A stretch of DNA of 15,446 bases from Cellvibrionaceae bacterium (GTDB taxonomy: Bacteria > Pseudomonadota > Gammaproteobacteria > Pseudomonadales > Cellvibrionaceae). The position numbers and the translations under genes were made by a program. The notes under the pieces were generated by a model. The model had not been told where the DNA came from. It searched no databases and worked only from the letters and a program-made list of their open reading frames with translations. Positions 1 to 7,090 of the stretch are shown in pieces (position 1 is the stretch's first letter; every line of letters starts with the position of its first letter). The stretch covers positions 1 to 15,446 of the forward strand of contig JALUYN010000222.1 in the NCBI GenBank assembly GCA_027012915.1. The letters run 5' to 3'.

Positions 1-392
1 TCACACAGTGGCTTGTGATAGATCAGCGTGATAACCGTTTGCTTTGTCAGGGTATTGAGAAACTCCGCCTGGAACAAGCGGCGCTTGAGCAGATCAGACT
101 GGTTTATCTGCGCCAGTAATTCTGGCATCAATTCGTTGATTTGTTCGCTGGCGACCGGGAATTGCTCGATAACAAAGGGTTTTTTGTATTCTCCCGGCTT
201 ATACATGGCATAATGTGCGTTGCCGTCCTGGTGCCATATCTTGAATTCTGCACGCATACGGTAGTGTGATTTTGGCGATTCGAAGATTTCTAACTCCGGC
301 ATTTCAAAGCCTGCGAACAAATCGTGCAGACGCTGAACCTTTTCGGTCAGCTGTTGTTGGTACTGTTCGGGGAAAATCTGGTCGATGGACAT
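1..392 (-). CDS. trmA: tRNA (uracil-5-)-methyltransferase TrmA, N-terminal part
   Basis: The reverse strand encodes the first 130 residues of TrmA, the SAM-dependent enzyme that makes 5-methyluridine at position 54 in the T loop of tRNA. The gene runs off the left edge, so the methyltransferase domain and catalytic Cys are not in view. Visible family features are the opening MSIDQIFPEQYQQQLTEKV, the block SHYRMRAEFKIWH (about residues 43-55), and VITLIYHKPL near the edge, which parallels LLYHKKL of E. coli TrmA as I remember it. The start is the ATG at 392-390; no clear Shine-Dalgarno precedes it. A TATAAT sits about 35 bases upstream on the same strand. The gene is divergent from the flavin reductase gene. 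Confidence 0.93.
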   Translation of the reverse strand, partial: MSIDQIFPEQYQQQLTEKVQRLHDLFAGFEMPELEIFESPKSHYRMRAEFKIWHQDGNAHYAMYKPGEYKKPFVIEQFPVASEQINELMPELLAQINQSDLLKRRLFQAEFLNTLTKQTVITLIYHKPLC

Positions 393-424
393 GGCGCAAC
401 TGCAAGCATAATCAAGGGCGGGGC

Positions 425-430
425 ATTATA
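425..430 (-). promoter_or_regulatory. Probable -10 element of the trmA promoter
   Basis: Read on the minus strand, these six bases are a perfect TATAAT, 32 bases upstream of the trmA ATG. A transcript would start near 418 with a leader of about 26 bases. No good -35 hexamer is visible 16-18 bases further upstream, so the call rests on the -10 match and its position. Confidence 0.45.
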
Positions 431-501
431 CCGATTTCCCTCGACGGCGGGCAGTGGTTATTGAATACACAATGTTAATGACAAGTTTGAGTAGAGCGAC
501 T

Positions 502-996
502 ATGACACAGTTGGAGCCGGGACAGGCGATGAAAGAGGGGATGAGACGATTGGCCAGCGGGGTCAGCGTTGTCGCTAGCCGTAATGCCGAAGGCGAGCCC
601 TGCGCTATGACGGCGACCTCGGTGACGTCTGTGTCCGATAATCCGGCCTCGCTGCTGGTTTGCGTTAACAAAGATACCCAAACCTATAAAATTCTGACCT
701 CCTGCCCTGAGGCGCCGTTAAGCGTTAATTTGTTGGCTCACGAGCAGGACGATATCTCCAATCGATGTGCCTCTGGTGATCCGGGACCAAGCCGTTTTGA
801 TATCGGCGACTGGGATTTGGAAGCAGCCGCTCCGGTACTAAAATCTGGGCTCGCCAGTTTTGTATGTCGTACTGACCAAATTATCGACTATGGCACACAC
901 GGCATTGTGATCGCTGTAATCGAAGATGTACTGATTAACGACCGACCCATTGATCCTCTGTTATATCTCAATGGCGGCTATTGCCAGGCCAAGTAG
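502..996 (+). CDS. Flavin reductase-domain protein (FMN-binding split barrel, HpaC-like)
   Basis: A 164-residue protein of the flavin reductase-like family, which uses NAD(P)H to reduce FMN or FAD, usually to feed a two-component monooxygenase. The whole single domain is present. Visible pieces are RRLASGVSVVASR (15-27), the flavin-binding stretch CAMTATSVTSVSDNPASLLV (34-53), PLSVNLLAHEQ (72-82), GTHGIVIAVIEDVLI (131-145) and DPLLYLNGGY (151-160). No partner monooxygenase lies nearby, so the physiological electron acceptor is unknown. The start is uncertain: ATG at 502 is preceded by a GAG-containing stretch at a fair distance, while in-frame GTG 454 and ATGs at 472 and 478 would add 8-16 unremarkable residues. 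The gene is convergent with the histidine kinase, with only five bases between the stops and no visible terminator. Confidence 0.85.
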   Translation: MTQLEPGQAMKEGMRRLASGVSVVASRNAEGEPCAMTATSVTSVSDNPASLLVCVNKDTQTYKILTSCPEAPLSVNLLAHEQDDISNRCASGDPGPSRFDIGDWDLEAAAPVLKSGLASFVCRTDQIIDYGTHGIVIAVIEDVLINDRPIDPLLYLNGGYCQAK

Positions 997-1001
997 ACAG
1001 C

Positions 1002-2396
1002 CTAAGTTGGGTGCTGAGCGCCATGCAGCGGCAGGCTGATGATAAAATTGGTGCCTTGCCCCGGTGAAGACTCCACTTCTATGGTTCCGCCATGGTGTTC
1101 TGTAACGATAAAATAGGTTACAGATAACCCAAGCCCCGTTCCCTGGCCGACGTCCTTGGTGGTAAAAAATGGTTCGAAGATATGGCGACTGATATCTTCG
1201 TTCATACCCGGACCATTGTCGGCAATTTCCAGACACATACGATCGTCCCAGCGATAGAGCCGCAAGGTGATTCTGGGGGCCTCTTCATGCCGAAGCTGGC
1301 TGGTGAAACACTGGCAGGCATTGCGCAGCAAGTTGAGGATCACCTGTTGCATTTCCGTCTTTGAGCACGGGACCTGTGGCAGGTCGCTTTCGAACTCACG
1401 TACCAGTTCGATGCTCTGATTACCGGACACAGTTTTCAATTCAAATGAATTGCGAGCCAGATTGAGCGCATTTTCCAAAAGCTGAACAAAATCGGTAGGC
1501 AGATGATCGCGATTGCTGGTTCTGGAGAACTCCAGCATATTGGTGACAATCTGAGCCGAGCGGTCACCGGCTTCCCGGATATTGTCGAGAAAACTCAGCA
1601 CTTCTCGCTGTTGCAGGTAACTTTCCAGCAGCTTTAGATCCAGGCCCAGTTGTTCTGCGGCCTCTTGGTTCTTGCTTAATTGCGGTGTTATGCGTCTTTG
1701 TATGTTTTGAACGTTATTGATTATGGCGCTGAGGGGGTTGTTAATTTCGTGGGCCATGCCCGCGGCCAGCTCGCCGAGCGACATCATCTTTTCGTTCTGA
1801 ATGATCATGTTTTCCATTCTGACCCGCTGGGTTACGTCGTCGAGGCGAATAACGGCTCCCGGGCTGCGAGCAGCCTGTAGCGGGTAGATCGTGATATCCA
1901 GATGGGTCGCTTGAGAGCCTGTTCCCAGTTGCAGATTTTCTGTCACATGGGGGGCTCTGTGTGACAGGGTTTCGCGTATGGCCTTACGATCTACTGGAAT
2001 GTTGGGGTAGGCCTCGAAAAGATCCTTGCCGATGGCATCTTCTGCGCTGATACGGGTGACACGGCAAGCGGCGTCATTCCAGAGTGTTACTTCAAGTTCC
2101 TCGCTGACACCGATCAAAACCGATGGCATAGAGTGAATAATGCTGTTGAGGTAGTCTTGAGTTTCTTTGAGCTCTACAGTGCGCTCTTGAACACGTTCTT
2201 CCAGTTCCCGCTGGGTCAATTGCAATGTCAGTTTGCCGCGTTTGTGTTTACGGCGGCTAATTTGCGATATCACGATGACTACCATCAGGAATGCAATGAT
2301 CAGTAACACAAAGAAGTTGCTTTCGGAGCCCCCATTCGCCAGAGCGGGGCGGGGAATCGCGCTGGCGGCTAAACTGGAAAGAATGAAATGGCGCAT
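1002..2396 (-). CDS. Membrane-anchored PAS-domain sensor histidine kinase
   Basis: A 464-residue two-component sensor kinase. A short N-terminal segment ending ALANGG could be a signal peptide. One strong membrane helix follows (about 28-47, [19 protein letters not shown]), then a basic patch and coiled coil (about 48-80) and a PAS-like domain (about 82-193) ending in [16 protein letters not shown]. The kinase core has the H box [15 protein letters not shown] with phospho-acceptor His216, an N box [10 protein letters not shown] (355-364), DNGPG (393-397), FFTTK (410-414) and GTGLGLS (419-425), so it should be active. The protein resembles NtrB-like, mainly cytosolic-sensing kinases. No response regulator is adjacent, so it is an orphan and its signal is unknown. 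An in-frame ATG at 2465 would add 23 residues; 2396 was chosen because it gives a signal/anchor-like N-terminus, but neither start has a good Shine-Dalgarno. Confidence 0.9.
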   Translation of the reverse strand: MRHFILSSLAASAIPRPALANGGSESNFFVLLIIAFLMVVIVISQISRRKHKRGKLTLQLTQRELEERVQERTVELKETQDYLNSIIHSMPSVLIGVSEELEVTLWNDAACRVTRISAEDAIGKDLFEAYPNIPVDRKAIRETLSHRAPHVTENLQLGTGSQATHLDITIYPLQAARSPGAVIRLDDVTQRVRMENMIIQNEKMMSLGELAAGMAHEINNPLSAIINNVQNIQRRITPQLSKNQEAAEQLGLDLKLLESYLQQREVLSFLDNIREAGDRSAQIVTNMLEFSRTSNRDHLPTDFVQLLENALNLARNSFELKTVSGNQSIELVREFESDLPQVPCSKTEMQQVILNLLRNACQCFTSQLRHEEAPRITLRLYRWDDRMCLEIADNGPGMNEDISRHIFEPFFTTKDVGQGTGLGLSVTYFIVTEHHGGTIEVESSPGQGTNFIISLPLHGAQHPT

Positions 2397-2475
2397 GTAT
2401 TGAATGCTTACGCAGTTATTGACCGAAGAAGTGAACAAGGGCTTAACACTACATGCAAAGAGCATTATTGCCTAG

Positions 2476-2506
2476 GCTGTCACACAATTAAGCATAATTG
2501 CTGTCA
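2476..2506. repeat. Inverted repeat flanked by direct repeats between two divergent genes
   Basis: The 7-mer GCTGTCA occurs at 2476-2482 and again at 2500-2506, 24 bases apart. Between the copies lies the inverted repeat CAATTA-AGCA-TAATTG (2485-2500). The block sits between the divergent histidine kinase and coiled-coil genes, and two CATAAT hexamers (2493-2498, 2505-2510) could be -10 elements for the rightward operon. It may be an operator for one or both genes; the binding protein is unknown. Confidence 0.35.
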
Positions 2507-2565
2507 TAATCAGTGACTATCGGGTCCGAGGCATCGTCTATGGTTCTCGGATGAAGGGGTGACTA

Positions 2566-2637
2566 ATGTGCTGTTTATTGGCGTTTGGTACTAGATTTTT
2601 GGGTTACGGGCAATGGATGACAGGTCTGCCGTATTGA
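2566..2637 (+). CDS. Possible 23-codon leader peptide with adjacent Cys codons
   Basis: A short frame, MCCLLAFGTRFLGYGQWMTG plus three residues, begins at an ATG placed six bases after AAGGGG (2554-2559). This is a better ribosome site than the one before the next gene. It overlaps the first 25 bases of that gene in another frame. Two Cys codons directly follow the start, and the operon downstream encodes a cysteine desulfhydrase-like enzyme and a rhodanese. A cysteine-responsive leader or translational coupling is therefore conceivable. The frame is short and could be chance; no attenuator hairpin was identified. Confidence 0.3.
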   Translation: MCCLLAFGTRFLGYGQWMTGLPY

Positions 2638-3893
2638 TTTTTGAAGGGGACAGGGTGTCCCGCGAAATGCGCTATACAGAGTTCGAGGCGATTCTGGACG
2701 CCTACGCGCCCTTGCCAGAGCTGGCTTCGCAGAATGTGAAAGCGGTGTACGCGCAGCTAGATACCAGATTGCGACCCAAAGCATTGGTGTTTTTCCTGAT
2801 AGCCTTTGACGCTGAAGGCTTTGCTGATCACCGCTGGAATGTTCCCCTTCAACAGCTGGCGGAAAACTCTGCTCGAGGTCCCGATCTGGGAGGCGGCGCC
2901 ATCAAGATGGCATGTCGCAGTCAATGCTGTATCGAGTGGCACAAAGACCATTTGTGGGATCCGCAGATGGGACCCAAAAGTCGGCATTTTCTCGATATCC
3001 TTGATGCCATAAACAGTAATCGCATTGGCTTGATTGCAGAGGATGAAGAAGAGGTCCCGGTACTCAACGAGGCTCCGGTGGCGCAGCAATCCCATGCGCA
3101 GGTAGAACAGATGCTGGCGCAGGCTCAGAAAGAGCATCAATTGCGCGTCGCGGCACTCAACGATGCTCATGAGGCTGCGATTCAGGCTCTTAAGGTAAAA
3201 TTTCAGTCGGCGTTACACGAGCAGCGTCAGCGCACCGAGGCGCTGGAAAGTGATTTGCAACGTGCTGGGCAACACAATCAGCAGTTGAAGACGACTATTG
3301 AAGGTCAGGTAGCCAAGATAAAGGGGCTACGGGAGTATTTCGAGCACAAGCTGGAATCTACAAAGGCCAGTGGCGATGCCAATCTCGAGGATGTGCGCAG
3401 AGCGTTTGAGATTGAGCAGGAAGCCTCTATTAACGCGGCTGTCACCGAGCTTAAAGAGCAACTGCAAGTAAAAGAAGTCACCTTGATGTACAAGGAGACC
3501 CAGTGTTCAGGCCTCGAAGACGAAGTACGACGTCTACAAGAAGACAAACAAGCGTTACTGGCTAACAGTGGTAATCAGCTGTTGGAGCGATTGCATAACA
3601 GCGGCATCAGTTTTGTCTCTTTTCAGCCCGGCTATGGGCATATGACCCTCCCCATCGACGACATTCCTGAGTTTATTGATGATACTGACGCCTATGTGGC
3701 GGATAAGTGCGGTGTCGATAAGACTCATTTCAGGGCTTGGCAGGAACATTTCAAAAACCCTGTGTGTCGGGCGGTGGCCAAGGGTGGATTGCCTTGCGGT
3801 GCTCGTGTAGCCCGGGTTGATCGCCCAGCGGATTTCCTGATCGGTGAAAGTGATCGTTGCTCACTGCACGGTGGTGCAGAGGAGTCGTCGTGA
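2613..3893 (+). CDS. Coiled-coil protein with C-terminal Cys/His 'HGG' motif, function unknown
   Basis: A 426-residue protein I do not recognise as a named family. Three parts can be seen. The N-terminal region (about 1-140) looks globular and carries Cys101, Cys105 and Cys106. A long Glu/Gln/Lys/Ala-rich coiled coil follows (about 160-318). The C-terminal region (about 325-426) ends in C385-x9-C395-x20-C416-x2-H419-G-G. That spacing and the CSLHGG ending match the small putative zinc-binding 'HGG' motif seen at the ends of many phage and plasmid proteins, here with a longer middle insert. There is no signal peptide or membrane helix, so it is probably cytosolic. ATG 2613 is the first usable start after an in-frame TAG at 2592. 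It is first in an operon: its stop overlaps the next start by four bases (GTGA). A structural or scaffold role is possible but not shown. Confidence 0.8.
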   Translation: MDDRSAVLIFEGDRVSREMRYTEFEAILDAYAPLPELASQNVKAVYAQLDTRLRPKALVFFLIAFDAEGFADHRWNVPLQQLAENSARGPDLGGGAIKMACRSQCCIEWHKDHLWDPQMGPKSRHFLDILDAINSNRIGLIAEDEEEVPVLNEAPVAQQSHAQVEQMLAQAQKEHQLRVAALNDAHEAAIQALKVKFQSALHEQRQRTEALESDLQRAGQHNQQLKTTIEGQVAKIKGLREYFEHKLESTKASGDANLEDVRRAFEIEQEASINAAVTELKEQLQVKEVTLMYKETQCSGLEDEVRRLQEDKQALLANSGNQLLERLHNSGISFVSFQPGYGHMTLPIDDIPEFIDDTDAYVADKCGVDKTHFRAWQEHFKNPVCRAVAKGGLPCGARVARVDRPADFLIGESDRCSLHGGAEESS

Positions 3894-4939
3894 CTGATCT
3901 CGCGAGTTTGCTGAATAAAGATATCCTGTCGCTGGCGGGAGAGTATCCTGTTGAGGAGTTGAAGTGGCGGGAACTCAATGATTGTGGTCTGTCCTTTTCC
4001 ATTAAACGAGACGATCTACTGCATCCGCTGGTTTCCGGTAACAAACTCTACAAACTGTGGGGGCACCTCAGGCGGGCGAAAGCGCAGGGAGCTCAACAAC
4101 TATTGAGTTTTGGAGGAGCCTATTCTAACCACTTGCACGCGTTGGCTGCCGCGGGGCAGGCTCTGGGAATTGCTACCTTGGGAATTATCCGGGGGGAGCG
4201 GGCACAGACGCTAACGCCGACCCTACGCGATTGCGAAGCGCTGGGTATGACACTGTATTTTGTCAGCCGTCAGGAATATCGAGACAAACACCTGGGAGCT
4301 AGTGCACAACGATTAATGCAGAGTCATGCAAATGTGTACTTGGTGCCTGAAGGCGGCGGTGGTGAAGCTGGCAGCGAATACTGTGGCGCCCTGATGTCTG
4401 TCATTGAAGGCAGTGTATCGGCATCTTCCAAGGTTCCTGCCGGTAATGACGAAGCGACTCTTTGCGTGCCTTGCGGTACCGCTACCACCTTTCGCGGATT
4501 GTTGCGGGGAAGCTGCGGCCAGCTGAACATGATGGGCTTTTCAGCCATTAAAGCGGGTCCCCTGGATAATGAGGGCGGTGAGCCACAGTTGACCAGGGAT
4601 ACCCGCAGTTTTATAGACGATTGCCAGTTGACTTCAGTTCCGCAATGGCGGATCGATTACGGATCGGCGCGTCGAGGGTTTGCTCGACCAGATCCCGAAC
4701 TGATGCTTTTTATCCAGGCATTTTTCCGGGAAACAGGGGTACCACTTGAACCGGTATACACAGGCAAAATGCTATTGCGGATACTCGAATTGGCGCGCGA
4801 GGGGTTCTGGCCCGAGGGGCATAGTATTATTGCCCTGCACACGGGCGGTTTGCAGGGATTGAGAGGCTATCCCGATTTGGAATCTCTGATACCACAATCC
4901 ATAGACGCGTTGGATCTAATGACGACGGCGGGTGTATAA
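3890..4939 (+). CDS. PLP-dependent D-cysteine desulfhydrase / ACC deaminase family enzyme
   Basis: A 349-residue fold-type II PLP enzyme. SGNKLYKL carries the cofactor Lys52, GGAYSNHLHA (75-84) is the substrate loop, and CGTATT (195-200) should hold the PLP phosphate. In true ACC deaminases a Glu and a Leu select the cyclopropane substrate (VYEGK and HLGG). Here the sequence is VYTGK (Tyr290, Thr291) and HTGG (Thr318). Those replacements are typical of D-cysteine desulfhydrases, which release pyruvate, ammonia and H2S, so ACC deaminase is the less likely activity; another beta-eliminating amino acid substrate is possible. The GTG start at 3890 is set by AGAGGAG five bases upstream and by the four-base overlap with the previous stop. 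The next gene begins four bases after the stop, giving tight co-expression with the coiled-coil and rhodanese genes. Confidence 0.85.
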   Translation: MTDLASLLNKDILSLAGEYPVEELKWRELNDCGLSFSIKRDDLLHPLVSGNKLYKLWGHLRRAKAQGAQQLLSFGGAYSNHLHALAAAGQALGIATLGIIRGERAQTLTPTLRDCEALGMTLYFVSRQEYRDKHLGASAQRLMQSHANVYLVPEGGGGEAGSEYCGALMSVIEGSVSASSKVPAGNDEATLCVPCGTATTFRGLLRGSCGQLNMMGFSAIKAGPLDNEGGEPQLTRDTRSFIDDCQLTSVPQWRIDYGSARRGFARPDPELMLFIQAFFRETGVPLEPVYTGKMLLRILELAREGFWPEGHSIIALHTGGLQGLRGYPDLESLIPQSIDALDLMTTAGV

Positions 4940-4943
4940 CACG

Positions 4944-6071
4944 ATGAAGCATAAGCAGACACCGAAACCTCAGCCAGTCAATGTCACTGCCGAAACTCTA
5001 TCGGTGTTTCGTCCACTGCACGGCTTTCAACTCGACCATCTGAAGACCTTGCAGGAAACCATGGAATTGCGTTGGTTGTTTGCCGGGGATGAATTGTTGG
5101 CCGAAGGGCAATTCGATACCCATGTCTTCTATCTTCTCTACGGGACTGTTGAGTATCACTACAGCGATGGTCGGGTCTCACTGAGAGAGGCCTATCAACA
5201 ATTCACACCATTGGCCAATGACCAGCCTCGACCTTGCAGGGTTGTCGCTGCCGCCGATTGCGGTGTGGTGGTATTCGATAGAGAACAGCTCGATACGATG
5301 CTTACGTGGAGTCAGGTGTCCGAATACTTGTTAACAGAGCTGGCGTGCAACCACGACCTGGATGAGGATGCGGGTTGGATGGACACAATTCTGCGCTCCA
5401 ATTTGTTTCTCAAGGTGCCACCCACCAATGTGGCTGCCATATTTCAATACGTGACTTCCCACACAGTCTATGCCGGCGAGGTGATTATTCGTCAGGGTGA
5501 GTTGGGCGATTGCTGTTACTTTATCAAGGAAGGCAGTGCTCGAGTCACGCGCAACCTGGGCGGTGAAACTGAATTCCTTGCCGATATTGGTCCTGGTCGC
5601 TGTTTTGGCGAGGATGCGCTGGTACAGGAAACGGTGCGCAATGCTAGCGTTACCATGACTAGCGACGGGGTGTTGATGGTTCTACAAAAGCAGCACTTTC
5701 TGGAGCTGCTCAAACCGCCGCGGGTGCCGAGCTTTCGTTGGAGTGACTGGAGGCGTCTCGAGGACAAGTTGGTTATGGTCGATGTGCGCACCGAGGCCGA
5801 GTACAACCAGGGGCACTTTCCCGGAGCGATCAATATTCCACTCAGTCTACTGAGCTTAAAACGCCGCTTGTTGCCGTTGAACAAGACTCTGGTTCTCTAC
5901 TGTGACACTGGACGCCGCAGTACGGCGGCCACCTATTTACTGATTCAGCAGGGTATAGGGGCGCTGTGTTTAAAGGGCGGTTTGCAAGGTGTTGAGTTGC
6001 CTGAGCGCGATGGACTATTGACCCGGCAAAATTATCTGTTGCGCAATCAGCAAGTGGTTGTCGGCCATTGA
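4944..6071 (+). CDS. Double cNMP-binding-fold protein fused to a rhodanese domain
   Basis: A 375-residue cytosolic protein with three domains. The first Crp-like beta barrel (about 28-130, LFAGDELLAEGQFDTHVFYL) lacks a recognisable phosphate-binding cassette and is probably degenerate. The second (about 150-260) is well conserved, with VIIRQGELGDCCYFIKEG and FGEDALVQETVRNASV, where Arg232 sits at the usual phosphate-binding position. The C-terminal rhodanese (about 265-355) has VDVRTEAEYNQGHFPGAINI and an active-site loop CDTGRR with catalytic Cys320. No DNA-binding domain is present, so this is not a Crp-type transcription factor. The architecture suggests ligand-gated sulfurtransferase activity, fitting its place after a desulfhydrase-like gene; the ligand is unknown. 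ATG 4944 was chosen over a GTG at 4932 that overlaps the previous stop. The last 25 bases overlap the convergent DUF1853 gene. Confidence 0.87.
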   Translation: MKHKQTPKPQPVNVTAETLSVFRPLHGFQLDHLKTLQETMELRWLFAGDELLAEGQFDTHVFYLLYGTVEYHYSDGRVSLREAYQQFTPLANDQPRPCRVVAAADCGVVVFDREQLDTMLTWSQVSEYLLTELACNHDLDEDAGWMDTILRSNLFLKVPPTNVAAIFQYVTSHTVYAGEVIIRQGELGDCCYFIKEGSARVTRNLGGETEFLADIGPGRCFGEDALVQETVRNASVTMTSDGVLMVLQKQHFLELLKPPRVPSFRWSDWRRLEDKLVMVDVRTEAEYNQGHFPGAINIPLSLLSLKRRLLPLNKTLVLYCDTGRRSTAATYLLIQQGIGALCLKGGLQGVELPERDGLLTRQNYLLRNQQVVVGH

Positions 6072-7021
6072 TCGTCTACCAGAATATAGCGTTGTTGCTC
6101 TTCCAGAAAGCGCTCGTCCGCCGGGCTGGTTCCAAGTGCAACAAACATAATCGCTTTTTCCCCTGCATCCTGGGCGGCACCTAGGCGGTCCTTAAGTGTT
6201 TTGGTGTTCACCAGGTGGCACTCACTATTGAGATGTTCTGGCTTAAATAAGGTCCATTCCAGCCATCTCTTGCGCGGCAATATAAGCCATGGTTTGTCAC
6301 GTGGGAGCAAGTCTAATTGTGAGTGCTTTAGCCAGTAACCACGATTATGTTGACGTGAGGCGGTGTTCGGCGGCATCAGCGTTTCTGCCAGTGGGTAGAA
6401 GAGCCACCCCTTCATCAGAAGCTTTGGTTGATAACCTTGATGGCGCCAATGGGCAGGTAGATGCTGATTTGAGTCGTCCAGCATTTTCAGTTGCTTTTCG
6501 GACATTTGCTTAAGCTTCAAATCAAGCCTGTCGCGCGCATTGGGGCCAATCCAGTTGTGCCCCGATTGCTGAGCTTCGATTGTTGCTTGGGGCCAGCCTA
6601 GATAGAACTTGTAGGCCAGTTCCACGTGCTCCACCGGGTGACCGGCACCCCGATAGAAAACTGCGTCCAATTCGCCAAGTGTCTTCCCCTCGCGGCAGAT
6701 TTGTCGATTAAATACACAGTCTTTAGCTTCACGGTACTGCAACCAGTAGAAATGCCAAAAGTGCTCGAAGCGATGGCCTAATCGTTGGGATTTACCGCGT
6801 TCCAACCAGTCTTTGAGGGGAGTAGGGTCGTCGCATAGCGTTTTAATTAGGGCGGGCAACTGAGCAGATTCGCTTTCGTCGATGATCTCGATGGTTTCAT
6901 TGAACTCGGGCAGCGACATATTTAGCGGTGAAGGAATATCCACCAGCGATCGCGAACCTACACACCAGGACAGGGTTCGGATGAGCGGATCTAAATCGGG
7001 ATTGCGATAGGGGGGGAGCAT
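6047..7021 (-). CDS. DUF1853 family protein, possible PD-(D/E)XK-like fold
   Basis: A 324-residue protein matching the DUF1853 family, whose function is not established. Family-like blocks are LGHRFEHFWHFYW (81-93), KTLGELDAVFY (113-123) and HVELAYKFYLGW (132-143). An acidic residue after beta-strand one, then Glu-x-x-x-Lys in the next (Glu117, Asp119, Glu134, Lys138), resembles the nuclease-like PD-(D/E)XK core. I infer such a fold but cannot show activity. There is no signal peptide. The start is the ATG at 7021-7019, with AAGG about eight bases upstream. It is divergent from nadK (69 bases between the starts), and its 3' end runs 25 bases into the convergent rhodanese gene. Confidence 0.82.
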   Translation of the reverse strand: MLPPYRNPDLDPLIRTLSWCVGSRSLVDIPSPLNMSLPEFNETIEIIDESESAQLPALIKTLCDDPTPLKDWLERGKSQRLGHRFEHFWHFYWLQYREAKDCVFNRQICREGKTLGELDAVFYRGAGHPVEHVELAYKFYLGWPQATIEAQQSGHNWIGPNARDRLDLKLKQMSEKQLKMLDDSNQHLPAHWRHQGYQPKLLMKGWLFYPLAETLMPPNTASRQHNRGYWLKHSQLDLLPRDKPWLILPRKRWLEWTLFKPEHLNSECHLVNTKTLKDRLGAAQDAGEKAIMFVALGTSPADERFLEEQQRYILVDDQWPTTTC

Positions 7022-7050
7022 GGCGTTGCCTTGGTGAATGGCTTCCGGGG

Positions 7051-7056
7051 TATAAT
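7051..7056 (+). promoter_or_regulatory. Probable -10 element of the nadK operon promoter
   Basis: A perfect TATAAT lies 34 bases upstream of the nadK ATG in the divergent gap. The predicted start near 7063 leaves a short leader. The -35 is poor: TTGCCT at 7026 would give a 19-base spacer and TTGGTG at 7031 only 14. Confidence 0.5.
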
Positions 7057-7090
7057 AGCCAACCTTAATTGATTAACACAGATATCCTCT

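Noticed and set aside
3857..3889. Upstream extension of the PLP enzyme to a TTG at 3857
   Set aside because: The GTG at 3890 has an AGAGGAG ribosome site and a four-base stop/start overlap; the 11 extra residues do not look like the family's N-terminus.
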